A stretch of DNA of 64,000 nt from Haemaphysalis longicornis (taxonomy: Eukaryota > Arthropoda > Arachnida > Ixodida > Ixodidae): NCBI GenBank assembly GCA_013339765.2, contig CM023457.1, positions 47,327,847 to 47,391,846 on the forward strand, written 5' to 3'. Position numbers and translations under genes: made by a program. The notes under the pieces were generated by a model, which saw nothing but the letters and a program-made list of their open reading frames with translations, ran no database searches and was not told the origin of the DNA. Of this stretch, positions 11,673 through 22,660 are shown one piece after another (within the stretch, counting starts at the first letter, position 1; each line of letters begins with the position of its first letter).

Positions 11673-12811
11673 GAAGTTGTGAGAGAAAAATAAAATCTCG
11701 AACTTTGACTGCCCAACAAACGTTTATTTATCACAAAAAATGGAAACACAGATGTCTTACATAATTGTAGAGGAAGTTTCACTCGATTCGCCGAACACGA
11801 TGTTGGTGTTCACCGAAAGAAAATATCAGCACTTAGTCGCAGCCTTTCGTTCAGCATGCCATCATTATTAGCACGCATCCTTGCAAGCCTGAAGTAAAAC
11901 AGAGAAAAAAAGAGAGAAGAAGAAGATGAAGAAGACGAAGTTATTCCGAGATAAGTCGTGCCCAACCCCGATTGGCCCCGGAGTAACAATCCGACGCGAC
12001 TTTCCCATTTCCGGTCGAATAATTTGAAGTTCCGCGTTCCTGCCCGACCGTTTCGTTCTTTCAGATTGCACGCCCCCTACCCCCTTTCCGCCGTCTGTCA
12101 TTCGCTACATTCTTCACGCTACACCCGGACGAAATTCCCCTAGTCTCGCGGGACTTCCCCACCCACTTTCTTGTGCCGCCAAAGCGTCGGCCGCAATCGA
12201 AACGCAAATGGGTGGAAATTGACGGTGAAGACGTTTCCAGCTCGCTGCCGAGGCTTCTTGGTTCTTGACTTATCGGAATCGCAAATTTTCCGGCGGTCGC
12301 TTTTTGATTTAAAGGGGAGGTAAGTAGATAGATTCGTAGGCAGAGAATCAGAGGCGAGGAAACAAATGAGAAGGGCGCCATCATCATCAGCAGCACTGTA
12401 GCAGCATTACCATTGTCCGCATCGCGACCAGAAAGAAGATTGTCTACGCCAGCTCAATTCGTAGGTTTTATACCATGAATTGGAGAACTCTACCTAAGTA
12501 AACTTCAGAAATACCAAGCTCTCGATTTAAACTGAACAAAACAACAAACAAAAAACACTGCAAGAGATTTTATTTACATATATTTGCGTTACGCGTAAAT
12601 TCTAACCGAATGCAGAAAAATGCCTCGGTAGTTTGTCGCACATCAACCTAATTATTTTATAATCCGCTCATCTAACCCTGCCCTAACCATTTCAATGTTT
12701 CGAAATAATATCATAAGCATCGTCACCAATTCAGAGGATATAGGGCAAAGAGTGTAGTACCATCGAAAAAAACGCCTCTTTGCGCATCGTGCGCACGCAC
12801 TGTCCACTTAC

Positions 12812-12945
12812 GTGTGCAGATCCCTTCCCCCAACTCATCCGTTTCGTGTTTCTCATAAAGCGAGAAGACGGAACGAGGTGTTCCGAGATCCTCGATTAAT
12901 TCTTTACGCTCCCGCACCGCCCTGGACACGTTATTGGCAATTAGG
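12812..12945 (-). CDS. Weak candidate internal exon, unknown protein
   Basis: Reading the minus strand, a pyrimidine-rich stretch and an AG at 12946-12947 precede an open 134-base segment that ends at a strong donor, ACAC/GTAAGT, at 12811-12806. The encoded peptide (NNVSRAVRERKELIEDLG and onward to GEGIC) is charged and lacks the low-complexity look of other frames here. There is no family match I can name, and the frame also stays open on both sides, so it could be chance. Adjacent plus-strand DNA holds a LINE fragment, so a transposon origin is possible. Confidence 0.15.
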
Positions 12946-13176
12946 CTTAGGACGCCGACGGTGCAGAAGAAATCGAAATGGAAAGAGAGGCAGCGAACGG
13001 CAGGGAGACAGGGCGCTCTCTCGGGTTGCGGCCAGGTAGGTGGTGTACACATTACACGGCACCGGGGCTTCTTCACTTCTTCTTGCTCCAATCGAAGAAG
13101 CGTGAGCGCGTTCCCTTGCGGCGATCCACTTCTACAGGCTGGCAGGGAAGCGAAGACGATGCTTAAGTGGCCGTGC

Positions 13177-13275
13177 ACTGTGTATACCGGCTATCGATCT
13201 TGCGGCGTGCCGCAAGGTGGCGTACTACGCCCAGTGCTGTTCGTGTACATTCCTGTCGCCGTCTCTTGTACATAG
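13177..13275 (+). pseudogene. Non-LTR reverse transcriptase fragment
   Basis: The frame ends with a peptide containing CGVPQGGVLRPVLFVYI, then V-A-V-S-C-T and a stop. GxPQGGVLSPxLFN is the hallmark of the reverse transcriptase palm (domain 4) in R1/I/jockey-type LINEs, so this is a scrap of about 30 residues of a retrotransposon. The usual S after GGVL is R, the N after LF is V, and there is no catalytic YADD downstream before the stop. It is a dead remnant. Sequence upstream in the same frame is not recognisable as RT. Confidence 0.6.
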
Positions 13276-14995
13276 CGCCGTATGTTCCCCACGTTCCCGC
13301 CTGCCTGGGCTCCCTCTAGCTCTGATTGGACACCTATTTTCGGTTTGACCCGCGCACCGAGAAACGAGGAGACGTTGAGCGCGGGAAAAAATCGATCTTG
13401 AGCCCGCTGCGCGCGGCGCTCATGCCGCAGCTGCAGCGGTCGAGCCGCCGCCTCGAGGTGTGTTTCTTCTCTTCTGTAATGCGCACTAAGTGCATCTGCG
13501 CTGTTTCATACTTGAGTGAGTGTGGCGGGCGGAAAATTTCTACGACATGATTAGATTTTTGTTAACCTCTGCCACGGGGGATGCTGGTATAGTGAACGTG
13601 GAGACCTAGCTTGGACGAACGTCTCTACATCGAATGGTTTAGGCTGAATGACCTCTTTGAATTCCCCGCGAAAACTTCATTCCACCGAATGTCAAAGGGC
13701 TTGGAGTTTCCACCCAACGCTAAACGGCTTTGAGTTACTAAATGTGATAACGCGGGTTTCCGTCCTACGAAGACATTTTCCCGTGATGGGGTCGTACATG
13801 ACTTGGGCCAAATGCGCCGCAATTCAGATAATTCAAATGAGCTTGGTGCATTTTATCTCCTGGTTATCATTTCATTCTGTTTGCTTACGTCCCGCATATT
13901 GCGTAGGTTGTTCGCTGCTTTCCGAGCCATACGATGACTGCGGTACTCAAAGTTCCTGTCTACTCGGAATGGGATATTTGCGTTGCGACTGCAGCGACCG
14001 CCACGCGATATAGATTTTAGCGGGGAAACGAGAGACGCGTTTAGAATAGGGCGCTTGCTTCAAGTACATTCGATGTTTTTCACGTAGCCAGTTCAAGCTT
14101 GAGAAAAGCCTACACAAATTTTGAAAGCTCTTTTTTTCGTATAACTGTATAGCTGCTTTAGCTTGTTCTTACTGGCGTGGCCAGGGTTTCTTTCTTTTTG
14201 GGTGAGATGGGGGGGGGGGGGGGGGGGGGGGAGGCTGTTCAAAATTTGGTGGGAAGACATGTGAGAGAGAGTTCAGCCGCTTATGCCGCTACCTTCTCTA
14301 TCTGGTGGAGGGGACAATTGAAATCTGGGTCGTGTTCTGACAGCCGAACATCTAACACACGCCGCCTTACTTTCACTGCTACAGTTCTGATACTGTTTAG
14401 AACAGCGAAGTTTCATTAAGCGGTTTTTTTTTTTCGCAATTTCTATGGATTTTCTTTTCTTTTTGGAATTCTAATTTAAAATAACTAGATGACCCGCAAA
14501 CTAATTCCGAGCCTCCCACCATGGTGCGTTGCGTAGCTCGTTTGGTTTAGTTTACCTGAAATCCCTGTTGTGTGAATTTTTTGTGGCATGATTTATTTTA
14601 CATTTGAACTGTGCAAACATTTATTTCTCCACGCCGCGGGCTGTAATCTCTTGTAAACAGCTTATCAGTGCAAACGTAAATATAGGCTTTCAAGCGCCAC
14701 ATTATTTAGATCAAAGATGTAAAGGACAGCGACGTGCGCTCTGTGTCCTTTACGTATGTCTCTGTCCTTTACGTCCTTCGTCTAAACATTTTGGCGTTCG
14801 AAAGTCTTATCATGGAATACCAAGTATACCCCGTACCCACACGTTGTTAAACGTGCATAGCCTTCTTTCGACAACCTTACTGAGTTCTACTTGAGATTAT
14901 AATGCACCCTAAGGATGGCAAGTTCTCCAGACATACTTTACACACGCGTACAGGCCTCTTTCCTTGGGCAGTTATCCAGCATCACTCCGGCCAAA
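13276..14995. other. Unassigned non-coding DNA
   Basis: No gene seen. It contains a run of about 23 G at 14209-14231. Frames such as 13648-14013 have no domain. No second copy of any part was noticed in the window. Confidence 0.35.
14209..14231 (+). repeat. Poly-G run
   Basis: An uninterrupted run of about 23 G, able to form quadruplex structures and likely to be length-variable. Sequencing error in the exact length is possible. Confidence 0.9.
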
Positions 14996-15453
14996 TTAAA
15001 GGGACCCTGCAACACTTTTTTCAACTTTTTTTTTTTAAATCTCAAGTGCTTGCCGACCGTGGTCACCCAACACACCCAGTACATAAAGTAGGGGGCCGCA
15101 AAGTACCTCAGCCAAAAATTACCGCTCTATGCTCATCAGATAACTTGGAAATTCGCTTACAATATTTTTCTTTGTTTCCCGGTCTTGACGTCCTTCGACA
15201 GCCCGAATTACGTCGCTGAGGCCACGTAGCGGCTGTTGGCGCGTTTTCCTTCAGTTGCAGCAATGAACGCTTTTCGATAGCAGCTTTAAAAATAAAGTCA
15301 CAAAAGCAAAGCAGGAACGGAAGGCGTATCTGGTGCGACGAGCAAATCACGCAGTGCCGCTCCGTGCTGGCGATAACTGTAGCTTTCGCAGTGCTTCCAC
15401 ACGCGAAGGAAAGAGTAAAAGCGTTTATCGAAAGTGCTGCAGGGTCCCTTCAA
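14996..15453. mobile_element. MITE with GGGACCCTGC terminal inverted repeats
   Basis: The left end TTAAAGGGACCCTGCAACAC and the reverse complement of the right end TTGAAGGGACCCTGCAGCAC differ at two positions over 20 bases, bounding a 458-bp segment. There is no coding capacity, as expected for a non-autonomous DNA transposon. Ends of the TTAAAGGGAC type are common in tick repeats. I could not define a target-site duplication. Confidence 0.7.
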
Positions 15454-16469
15454 TATACCGGAAAAGAAGCTCCAACAACCAACGAACGCCCCAACATTCG
15501 CGCCCCGGCAAGACAGCTACCCGGTTCCTGAAACGCGCTGGAACAGTCCAAGGGCGTTCATCAGCGCCCGCTCCTGAGTTCTTCCTCGCGTGTCGGGAAG
15601 CCTCGCCCCCGCAGATTGCACACGGGCTACCGCAAGTCCTCTTCTAATTGACACAGCCGGAGCTACTGCAGTCACGCAACCGCATACAGTGAGCACGTAC
15701 GCCGCGCGCCTGCACTACTATATGCAAGACGAAGCGTGGGACGCACTGTGTCAATCAAGCGCTTATTTGCCGAACCGACCGCTTGTCGGGTCGCAGTGTT
15801 TGGACAAGGCAGGCACGCGAGTGACCTTTCGCAGTTTCTCGCAGGTGAGCGAGAGAGCTCGAGATGGTCGCTATATATGCGCGCGCCCCTACGGCGCGTG
15901 GGCAGAAATCGATGAATTCCAGGGATGGCGGCTGCCCTAGGGTGTTGGGCGTGGGCAGCGCGGCGATGTTTGCGCGCATACGACGCTGCTGTATTATCCC
16001 TACTCGTCGAAGAAGATACAGAGGTGAAGGGAGGGGACGACTGCCTGGCGTTTGGATTCGCGTGGGCGTGTATGTACGTGCGCTGTTCCGCGAGCTCCTG
16101 GTTCTTGAACAACGGACGGAGGAGTGACGAGAGAGATTATCTTAGGTGTGGACCGCAGTATCTGAGAGGGAAAAAGGAAACATGTTTGCATGAAGTGGGC
16201 GGTTTGATCTCCGACCGAGCCCCAGAAATGAAGAAGAATTGAGAGAAAAAAAATAGTTTACGCCAAGTTTGCGTATAGACACTTACCCATAGTTATAACC
16301 ATTGCGGATGCAGAGGGTGGGGGGGGGGAGGGGGTTGGAATTTTCTGACCCCTCCCTTAATTTTTTAATTTATACCCCCAGGAAGATTACCCTCAGGTCG
16401 TAGAAAAATGTAGATATTTTTTTCTCTATTTCTTGAATTTTTGCTTTCCCGAAATATTGGTGATTAAAA
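15454..16469. other. Unassigned non-coding DNA
   Basis: 15454-16130 is GC-rich with overlapping frames on both strands and no recognisable product. 16130-16470 is AT-rich and contains a short G-rich block at 16318-16335. No gene supported. Confidence 0.3.
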
Positions 16470-16470
16470 A

Positions 16471-16560
16471 AGGCTCCTCCTCCTCCTCCTCCTCTCCTCC
16501 TCCTCCTCCTCCTCCTCCTCCTCCTCATAATCATCATCATCAGCAGCAGCAGCAGCAGCG
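16471..16560. repeat. Compound trinucleotide array (TCC)n(ATC)n(AGC)n
   Basis: About 18 TCC units with one broken unit, then four ATC units, then six AGC units. Stepwise change of the motif indicates growth from point mutation inside one array. Confidence 0.93.
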
Positions 16561-16619
16561 TCAATGATTAAAGCTGAAACCTGGATCCGCACCTGGTTAC
16601 AAAGAAAAAAAACTGACTT

Positions 16620-16705
16620 CGGTATAAGCAACATTTCGTTAAGTGGAGATGCTTTGATCTCTAATAAGCGATTTCGTTATAACGAAGGTTTGCAGTACGT
16701 TGCAA
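16620..16705 (-). mobile_element. Pogo/Tigger-like terminal repeat remnant
   Basis: TTCGTTATAACGAAGGTTTGCAGTA at 16674-16698 reads, on the minus strand, as a CTGCAAACCTTCGTTATAACGAA-type end. CAGTxxAACCTCGTTATAACGA is typical of pogo/Tigger termini. Similar ends lie near 30140, 46500 and 62250. No transposase frame is present. Confidence 0.4.
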
Positions 16706-18160
16706 GTTGATAAGAGACTTCAAGGAGTCCCGAACGGGGTCGGACTGCATCACTGTCTGCATCACTGAGATGTCAGGTATAAGGACAAATATGCGAAGAC
16801 CGAAAATTAGAAAAAAAATTTTAAAAAGTAAACGTCATTTGTTGGCCTCCTATTTCTCGGTCTCGAAAAAAAATAACCAGGCTAATATTTTAAGCCGACA
16901 AATTAAAAAGAAACTTCGACTAAGATTGGATGTTTTTGTTGTCGACAAATTTATGCTTCTTCTTGACTTTCGGCGGGAAGCGAAATCGAGAAATACCGAG
17001 GTTTATTACCTTGTGCTCAGATGGGACCCCACTTACCGAAATCGACGCACCTGCCAGAAAAACAACAACAAAAACGTAAAACAACAACAAGAACAAAAAG
17101 AGCGTCGTTCGGCCAGGCGGCGCGGGAACTCCCCCGATCGCACGAAAAAGACCGCCGCAGCGATATACGCGTCGAGGAAGCCAAAGATGCGATCCGTTAG
17201 GTCTCCCGATCGCGTCCTCAAAAGCGGAAACACCGCGGACAACCCGAAGCACTTCCTCCTGATCACTTCCGAGCGCAGCTTCTACTTCCTCCACGTTTCG
17301 ACTTTTCCCGCTCATTTTTTCCCGCCCTTTTTTCTGTCTTTCTAGCACCCGCGTGGAGCGATCGCTCGTTTCAAAGATTACGCTCTTCCAGCGCGGCCAA
17401 TCCTTCCCTCGAGGCAGTGAGTGCCCTGAGGAAGAGAAGTACGAACGAGTGCATCTCCATCTACGAGCGCGGGCGGAGATTTTTCTCTCTAGGCTTTCGG
17501 CGCGCACGTTACCGCCTCCAGTGATTGCGAGTGCTAAAACCGTATATATAGACCCATATACTCTGATTCGCCGGATTCGGCCTGTCCTTCTGGTCGCTTT
17601 TTTTTCCCCCGAAGGATAAAAAAAGCGCGCGATGGATAAGCTGTAACGAGCCCCCAAACGTCGAGGGCGGGCCATTTGGACTTGCGCGGTTAGTTGGAAG
17701 AAATTACCTCCGTTCTCAGTGGGGCGTCTGTGTTGCATCTCTAATAGAGAGTAGTGATCTTCCGTGATGGTGTTATATACTGTGATGGCAGCATGGGCTA
17801 ACGTTAACGGAAGACGTGCCAACCGCGGGCTGCTCTTTCCTGGCCGGAGGATAATGAGGAATCGCTACGGTGGAGGCTAGCGACAACCTGCGGCTCACCT
17901 CACAAATGGCATGCATGGATGAGGCTGTTTGGGAAGTTGCAAGAGGGTCCCTACTCTGCTAACGAACTTACGACGTATTTTCAACGCCTCCAGATGAAAC
18001 ATGGAACCGGTATACCGCCGCTTGACGTACAATGACGTACAATGCGTCGTCCAACAATGACGTGCGTCCGTAGGTTGAATGTTAAGGTCGCTAACGTTAA
18101 GGCTGAATATAGGCCTAACAACATGTCCACTTGGCCAGTGACGGCGTTACTTACACCTGC
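16706..18160. other. Unassigned DNA with a long minus-strand frame
   Basis: The longest open frame of the window (minus, 16920-17822, 300 codons) lies here. I do not recognise its product: it is rich in arginine and serine, has a hydrophobic LFLFLLLFYVFVVVF segment near its C-terminus, and overlaps an open plus-strand frame. TATA-like sequence (TATATATAG) sits at about 17544-17552 inside it. I judge it more likely a composition effect than a gene, but it is the best place to look for transcripts. Confidence 0.2.
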
Positions 18161-18167
18161 AGTCAGA

Positions 18168-18650
18168 AGCTTAAGGCCGATTCACCTGCAGTTCCCATTT
18201 GGTTTCGCTGAGCACGAGGACGCGGGTTCGATTCCCGGCCGCGGCGGCCGCTTTTCTGATGGAGGCGCAGAGAAAAAACGCCCGTGTGTACGAGATTTCG
18301 GTGCACGTTAGAGATCCCCAGGTGGTCAAAATTAATCCAGAGCCCTCCACTGCAGCGCGCCTCATCGCCGGCGTTGCGTCGGCGCGTTGAACCCTACAAG
18401 TCAGTCAATCATTGGTTTCGACCTCAACATACCAACTCAGGGGGATTGGCCGCAAATTCCCACAACCAAGATGACGGCTGCCTTCAGAAGCCCGCGGTGA
18501 ATGAATCCCTTTGCATTTGACTGCGATGTCAGTAGACCAACCCACAGTTCTCCCGTGCCCTACTAAGGCAATAGGCCGATGACGAGGGCAGCGGCCGTTG
18601 AAAGCTCAAGGCCGATCCGCCAGTTCCACTGGCTTCGAGGTCAACACGAC
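18168..18650. repeat. Direct repeat pair, one copy split by a Ruka SINE
   Basis: Sequence at 18168-18207 plus 18421-18435 (AGCTTAAGGCCGATT ... CAGTTCCCATTTGGTTTCG then ACCTCAACATAC) matches 18600-18646 (AGCTCAAGGCCGATCC ... CAGTTCCACTGGCTTCG then AGGTCAACACGAC). The second copy thus preserves the pre-insertion state of the site occupied by the SINE at 18208-18410. Confidence 0.65.
18208..18410 (+). mobile_element. Ruka-type tRNA-derived SINE, 5' truncated, with target-site duplication
   Basis: Starts within the tRNA-like head (CTGAGCACGAGG), keeps the B box (GGTTCGATTCC) and the family body with the ACGCCCGTGTGTACGAGATT block, then ends TTGAACCCTACAAGTCAGTCAATC. It is flanked by ATTTGGTTTCG (18197-18207) and ATTGGTTTCG (18411-18420), a target-site duplication with one length change. 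The A box is missing, so it cannot be transcribed on its own. Several CpG-type changes from the 32195 copy suggest a moderately old insertion. Confidence 0.92.
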
Positions 18651-18659
18651 CTCGTACAC

Positions 18660-20940
18660 GCGTAGATATATGCTCTCACAACTCAACGAGAAGTGATGTT
18701 CGCGCATTCTGACTGTGAGAAAGGAGAGCTTACGTGCCCCGTAGCTTTCAACCGTCGAATTAGCGAGTGAGCGCCTGTCGCGTGTACGCAGTGTAGAACA
18801 GCGAAATAAAAGTTATTGCAGTGCTCATGCTTGCTCCGGCGACGGGTTTTGCGCCTGGCGTTAATGATTAACGTTATCGTGTTGTTGTCACTCTACAAGC
18901 CCAAAATGCATGAAACGGCACCCCCGGGATGGCGCGAACTTTCCAAAAATTGGCGCGTATATGGCAGTCGCCGAAAAAAGGTTTGCCGTGTATACTTTAG
19001 ACTTGCTGCTGAAGACGAAGCGGGGGTTTCTCACACGTTAACTCCTGCTTGCGCCGTTTGGTGCGCCCCGACTTAAATGGGACTGCAGGTTTTGTTTCTC
19101 AAAAGAAAATTTTCTCGAGTTTGTCTACCGTGAACGAACGGCTCGCTCATTTCGCGTCCCCCTTCCTCTCAGCCCGTTTCGTCCTTTTCTTCGGGCGCCG
19201 CGAAACATTTGCAGACGCCGTAACGACTTCAAACTCCGGAGTATTTCGGGAACGAGAAAAAAAATGCAATAAGAAAAACAGCGGGTGGTGGTTCGAGAAA
19301 AGTTTCTGCGCGCCGCGTCGTAATGGTGCCGTGGCGGGCGAGTGCGAAACGACGGCTCGAGGGAAACGGAGTCGTTGGAAAAAGGACATTTCGAGGTGCG
19401 AGCAGAACGGGCCGTGCAGTGTCCATCGCTGCGTTACCGTTGTCACTGCCGGCATCGCAGCCGTGTACGCTTGCAGAGCGTACGCAATGCTGTGCGCTGG
19501 TAATGTTGCACACGTGGAAACGAAGTCGTTGAAAGTTTAAACCACGTATAACTGAAGGTTGTTTTAAGCACCCACCCCTCATTTCGACGGTGATGAGGAG
19601 GCGGCCAATGGTGAAAAGAGCAGGCACGTATCCTCACTGCATCTTTTACATCCGAAGGAGGACTTGTTTGCACGCTTCACTCTTTTTTTATATAGGTTTT
19701 TTTTTAATGAAGCACAGAAAACAACTAAGATGAAGAACTAGCAGGAACTAACTAGAAAAACTAGAGGAGCTAACAGATCTAACAGAAAAAAAAAATTGGC
19801 AGCGTATCCGCTCCTTTCGTTGCAAATGTCGACGAAAGACGATAGTCGACTGGCACCCCTGCCATTTAAATGCCTCCCTGCTCTTTCCCGCTCACCTCTC
19901 GTGCTGTTCCTCTCCCGTCCCGTTACTCCCAAGATAACATGCTAAAGGTTTGCTGACGTCAATTTAAATTTACCGCGTTTCATTGCTACAAGTCGGGTGC
20001 CTCGATGCCAGCACTGCCGTACGGCGGAGACGCGCGTGAATCGAGGCACACAACGTTTATAGAACCACGTTGCCCTATTCCACGAGCGTGCCAAGCAGAA
20101 CGTGGAGCCTATCTAGTGGAACATTTGGTTGCGTTTGCCGTTTGATTTCTTAAATGCCGCGAGTAGCTATAGTAGTGCTGGCAACAGCAGGCGATGGTTT
20201 TCTGCAGTGGATGTAGTATTTCATTTGCTATCGCAAAAACATGCAAGCATCCATGAATTTTGTAACTGCCAATATCACTCATGTATTGATTTTCTGCCTT
20301 ATATTTGTGTAATTCCTTGTCATTGTTCAACAGTGTTGACAAGTATGAACATTGACGCCGGACTTAGACGTTTAGATTTGGCTGTGGGTACATAAGACTA
20401 TTGCGCAGCTCCTGTTTCACTTTGGCCGGCTGGCTGAATCGAGTCACAGTCAGACAGGCAGACAGACAGACAGACATACAGCAAGACATACAGACAGACC
20501 AAAATTTCTGTGTTTAAGTAGACCAAGAAAAATATCGTTTTTAACAACTAACGTCTTAAGAATTGTTAAGTACCCGGTGCCTTCCGCCCTTACTGCTTTA
20601 GCCCTGAATTGTGAAAAGGATTTATTTTCGTGGGCATGGTCTCGACAGCTGCGGAATGTGCCTAGAATTAACGACAGATTGCACGAATCCTCGTGTAATA
20701 TATCTTATGGAAGGAAGTTAGATCGAAGGTGCAAAACTGCTACCGTACTATATATACTCAGTCTGCGGTCGAGGAGGCTGTCTTTATTCGATTGTTCGGA
20801 AATTCGAACATGCGCGCAAGAATGTCACACTGCTTTCTTCCTTCGTGATTTTGTCCCGCGGCGCATGAAAGGACACGTACCGAGAGAAAGCGGGAACGTC
20901 AGAAGACGGTCTGGAGGAAATAACAAAAGAGGAAGGACTT
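18660..20940. other. Unassigned non-coding DNA
   Basis: No supportable gene. 19049-19630 is CpG-rich with overlapping frames on both strands. A short CAGA array lies at 20455-20475. Frames such as 20577-20942 contain no known domain. Confidence 0.35.
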
Positions 20941-21664
20941 AAAAAATGGCGCAGGTTGCACTAGTAATGCAAGGCTGGAGAAACACTGGAGCTCCGGGTC
21001 GACCCAGCTTCTTTGGGCTTTGCTGCATTCCCAGTCTAAAATCACAACAAGAATACCGCAAAAACCTAACAGGAATTCTTGTCGTACGACAAAAAACTTT
21101 GTTGTGACAACAGAAGTCGCGTTGTTACGACAAAGCCGTCTGTTGTTACGGCGCACTTTTCTGTCGTAACGACAGAGTCAATTTTCTCAACGACAAACAT
21201 TCCTCTAGTCACAACAGAACTGCCAATTACGCTACTCTTCACAATGGGCAATAGCATTAAAACCATGGGCAACTGCTGATGGAACATCAGGATCACGACA
21301 AGACAGATATTCGGCATGACGGAACATCCAAACAAGGACAGGAACACGACATTCGACAGAACATCAGAATCACGACTCGACAAGAATACGACAAGAAGAC
21401 CGTACGACGCGAGAAAATACGACAAACTACAGAAATTTTCCTTGTCTTTTTCGACTGGGTTCTGTTAGGTTTTGCAACGTTCTCGCTATAGGCTAGGCTA
21501 AGTCTTGAGGGGCGAGGCCAAGTTTAGCCGGATTTTACAAGGCCATTCAATTCGGTCTCCCACACTGACAGCAGATCTCAGGGGGGAACAAGCTGGGTCG
21601 ACCCCCAGCTCTACTATTTCACCATCCTTGTATACCTCTAATGAAAGCTGCGCCATTTTTTTTT
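20941..21664. mobile_element. Foldback element with long inverted arms and a 22-bp internal tandem repeat
   Basis: The left arm (20941-21076) and the reverse complement of the right arm (21461-21664) align from AAATGGCGCAG through GGTCGACCCAGCTT to GCAAAACCTAACAG at roughly 70% identity with small gaps. Between them, 21070-21228 is a degenerate 22-bp tandem repeat built on GTCGTAACGACA-like units, followed by ACGACA/AACATCA-rich DNA to 21430. Long inverted arms with internal short tandem repeats are the hallmark of foldback-type transposons. No target-site duplication could be fixed. Confidence 0.65.
21498..21656 (-). CDS. 52-codon protein-like frame inside the foldback right arm
   Basis: From an ATG in good context (AAAATGGCGCAG) the minus strand encodes MAQLSLEVYKDGEIVELGV and continues through CSPLRSAVSVGDRIEWPCK to a stop at 21498. 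The composition is that of a soluble protein and unlike the repeat-derived frames around it. The left arm begins with the matching MAQVAL but is then frameshifted. I know no family for it. It may be an exon captured by the element, or the eroded N-terminus of an element-encoded protein. It could still be chance. Confidence 0.3.
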   Translation of the reverse strand: MAQLSLEVYKDGEIVELGVDPACSPLRSAVSVGDRIEWPCKIRLNLASPLKT

Positions 21665-22539
21665 TGCGTTTTAGTAGCCCAAGGAAGACTATCATCTTTA
21701 AAATGGTATAGTATGGGGTGCGCATGCGCATATGCCTCTTGTGCTCACACCCGAGAAGATGCGCAAGCCGGCTTCACTGTTATAATACCCTATCTGCGGT
21801 GGTGCACCCTTTACAGGCGGCACTGTTTTCTTATTTGTATTTTTTGTTAACGCCACTCGACCAAACTCCAACTTAAACAGCTTCGATGTAAAAAAAAACA
21901 TCTCCCTCTTTTAAAGGATAACGAGGGAAGCGAGGATAGCAGCCACGCTTCTTCGGCAGTTTCCATCCACTGCACATGCGCGCTTATTAACCTCACATAT
22001 TCCCTCACATAGCTGTGCATACTGAACCTAGATCTCTCCTTGTTATCTTAGACTCGCCGGTGACAATTAACAGGTTGGGATTGCTAGGATCATCATCGTC
22101 GTCGTCTCCATTATCATCAGCGTCATCCTCATCATAATGTTCACTATAGCCCGAAGGCATCTCCCATTACTCGTGCTCCTATCCTGGCTTCCGAAATCCA
22201 TTCTTCGCCACCAAATTTCCTTCTCTCATCCCTCCATCGAATCATCGGTTTTCTCCTACACTTCTAGGGGCATATTTATACCTGAACTGGCTTCACCAGT
22301 GCAAGCAGTGCAGCATATGTTCGTTTTTTTTTAACTAATTGATACCCCCAGTAGCACTATGCACCGGTCTGCACGACACTGCACTAATCTGCACTAGTTC
22401 AGGAAAAAAAAAAACCCCATCTATTATAATTGCGTCTCTCGGTAGCCGCTGCAGTCCCTTGTGGTCAACGTCGGTTAGCGGCATTACATGAATGATAATT
22501 ATGAAAAAATGGAATTAACTAATCCTTGGGGCGAAATTA
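21665..22539. other. Unassigned non-coding DNA
   Basis: No gene seen. A short TCATCG-rich trinucleotide patch lies at 22089-22136. Confidence 0.35.
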
Positions 22540-22660
22540 TGCAGGCCGAAATTATATTCCGCCCCACATATAATTCCGCATCACATATTCCACCCCACAT
22601 GCGGGCCGGAATTATATTCCGCCCCACATATGTGGGGTGGAATATGTGATTCTGCCCCAC
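22540..22660. repeat. Two 60-bp tandem units with a perfect 21-bp hairpin
   Basis: The sequence GAAATTATATTCCGCC at about 22548 recurs as GGAATTATATTCCGCC at about 22608, giving two 60-bp direct units. Superimposed on them, 22580-22600 is the exact reverse complement of 22630-22650 (ATCACATATTCCACCCCACA plus T), a perfect 21-bp stem with a 29-base loop. Confidence 0.85.

Noticed and set aside
13199..13216. Short GC-rich palindrome CTTGCGGCGTGCCGCAAG
   Set aside because: It lies within the reverse transcriptase fragment and is explained by the coding sequence. An 8-bp stem is not remarkable.
16920..17822. 300-codon minus-strand open frame, longest of the window
   Set aside because: No domain, overlapping open frame on the other strand, Arg/Ser-rich composition and a TATA-like stretch inside. 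Base composition explains it better than coding.
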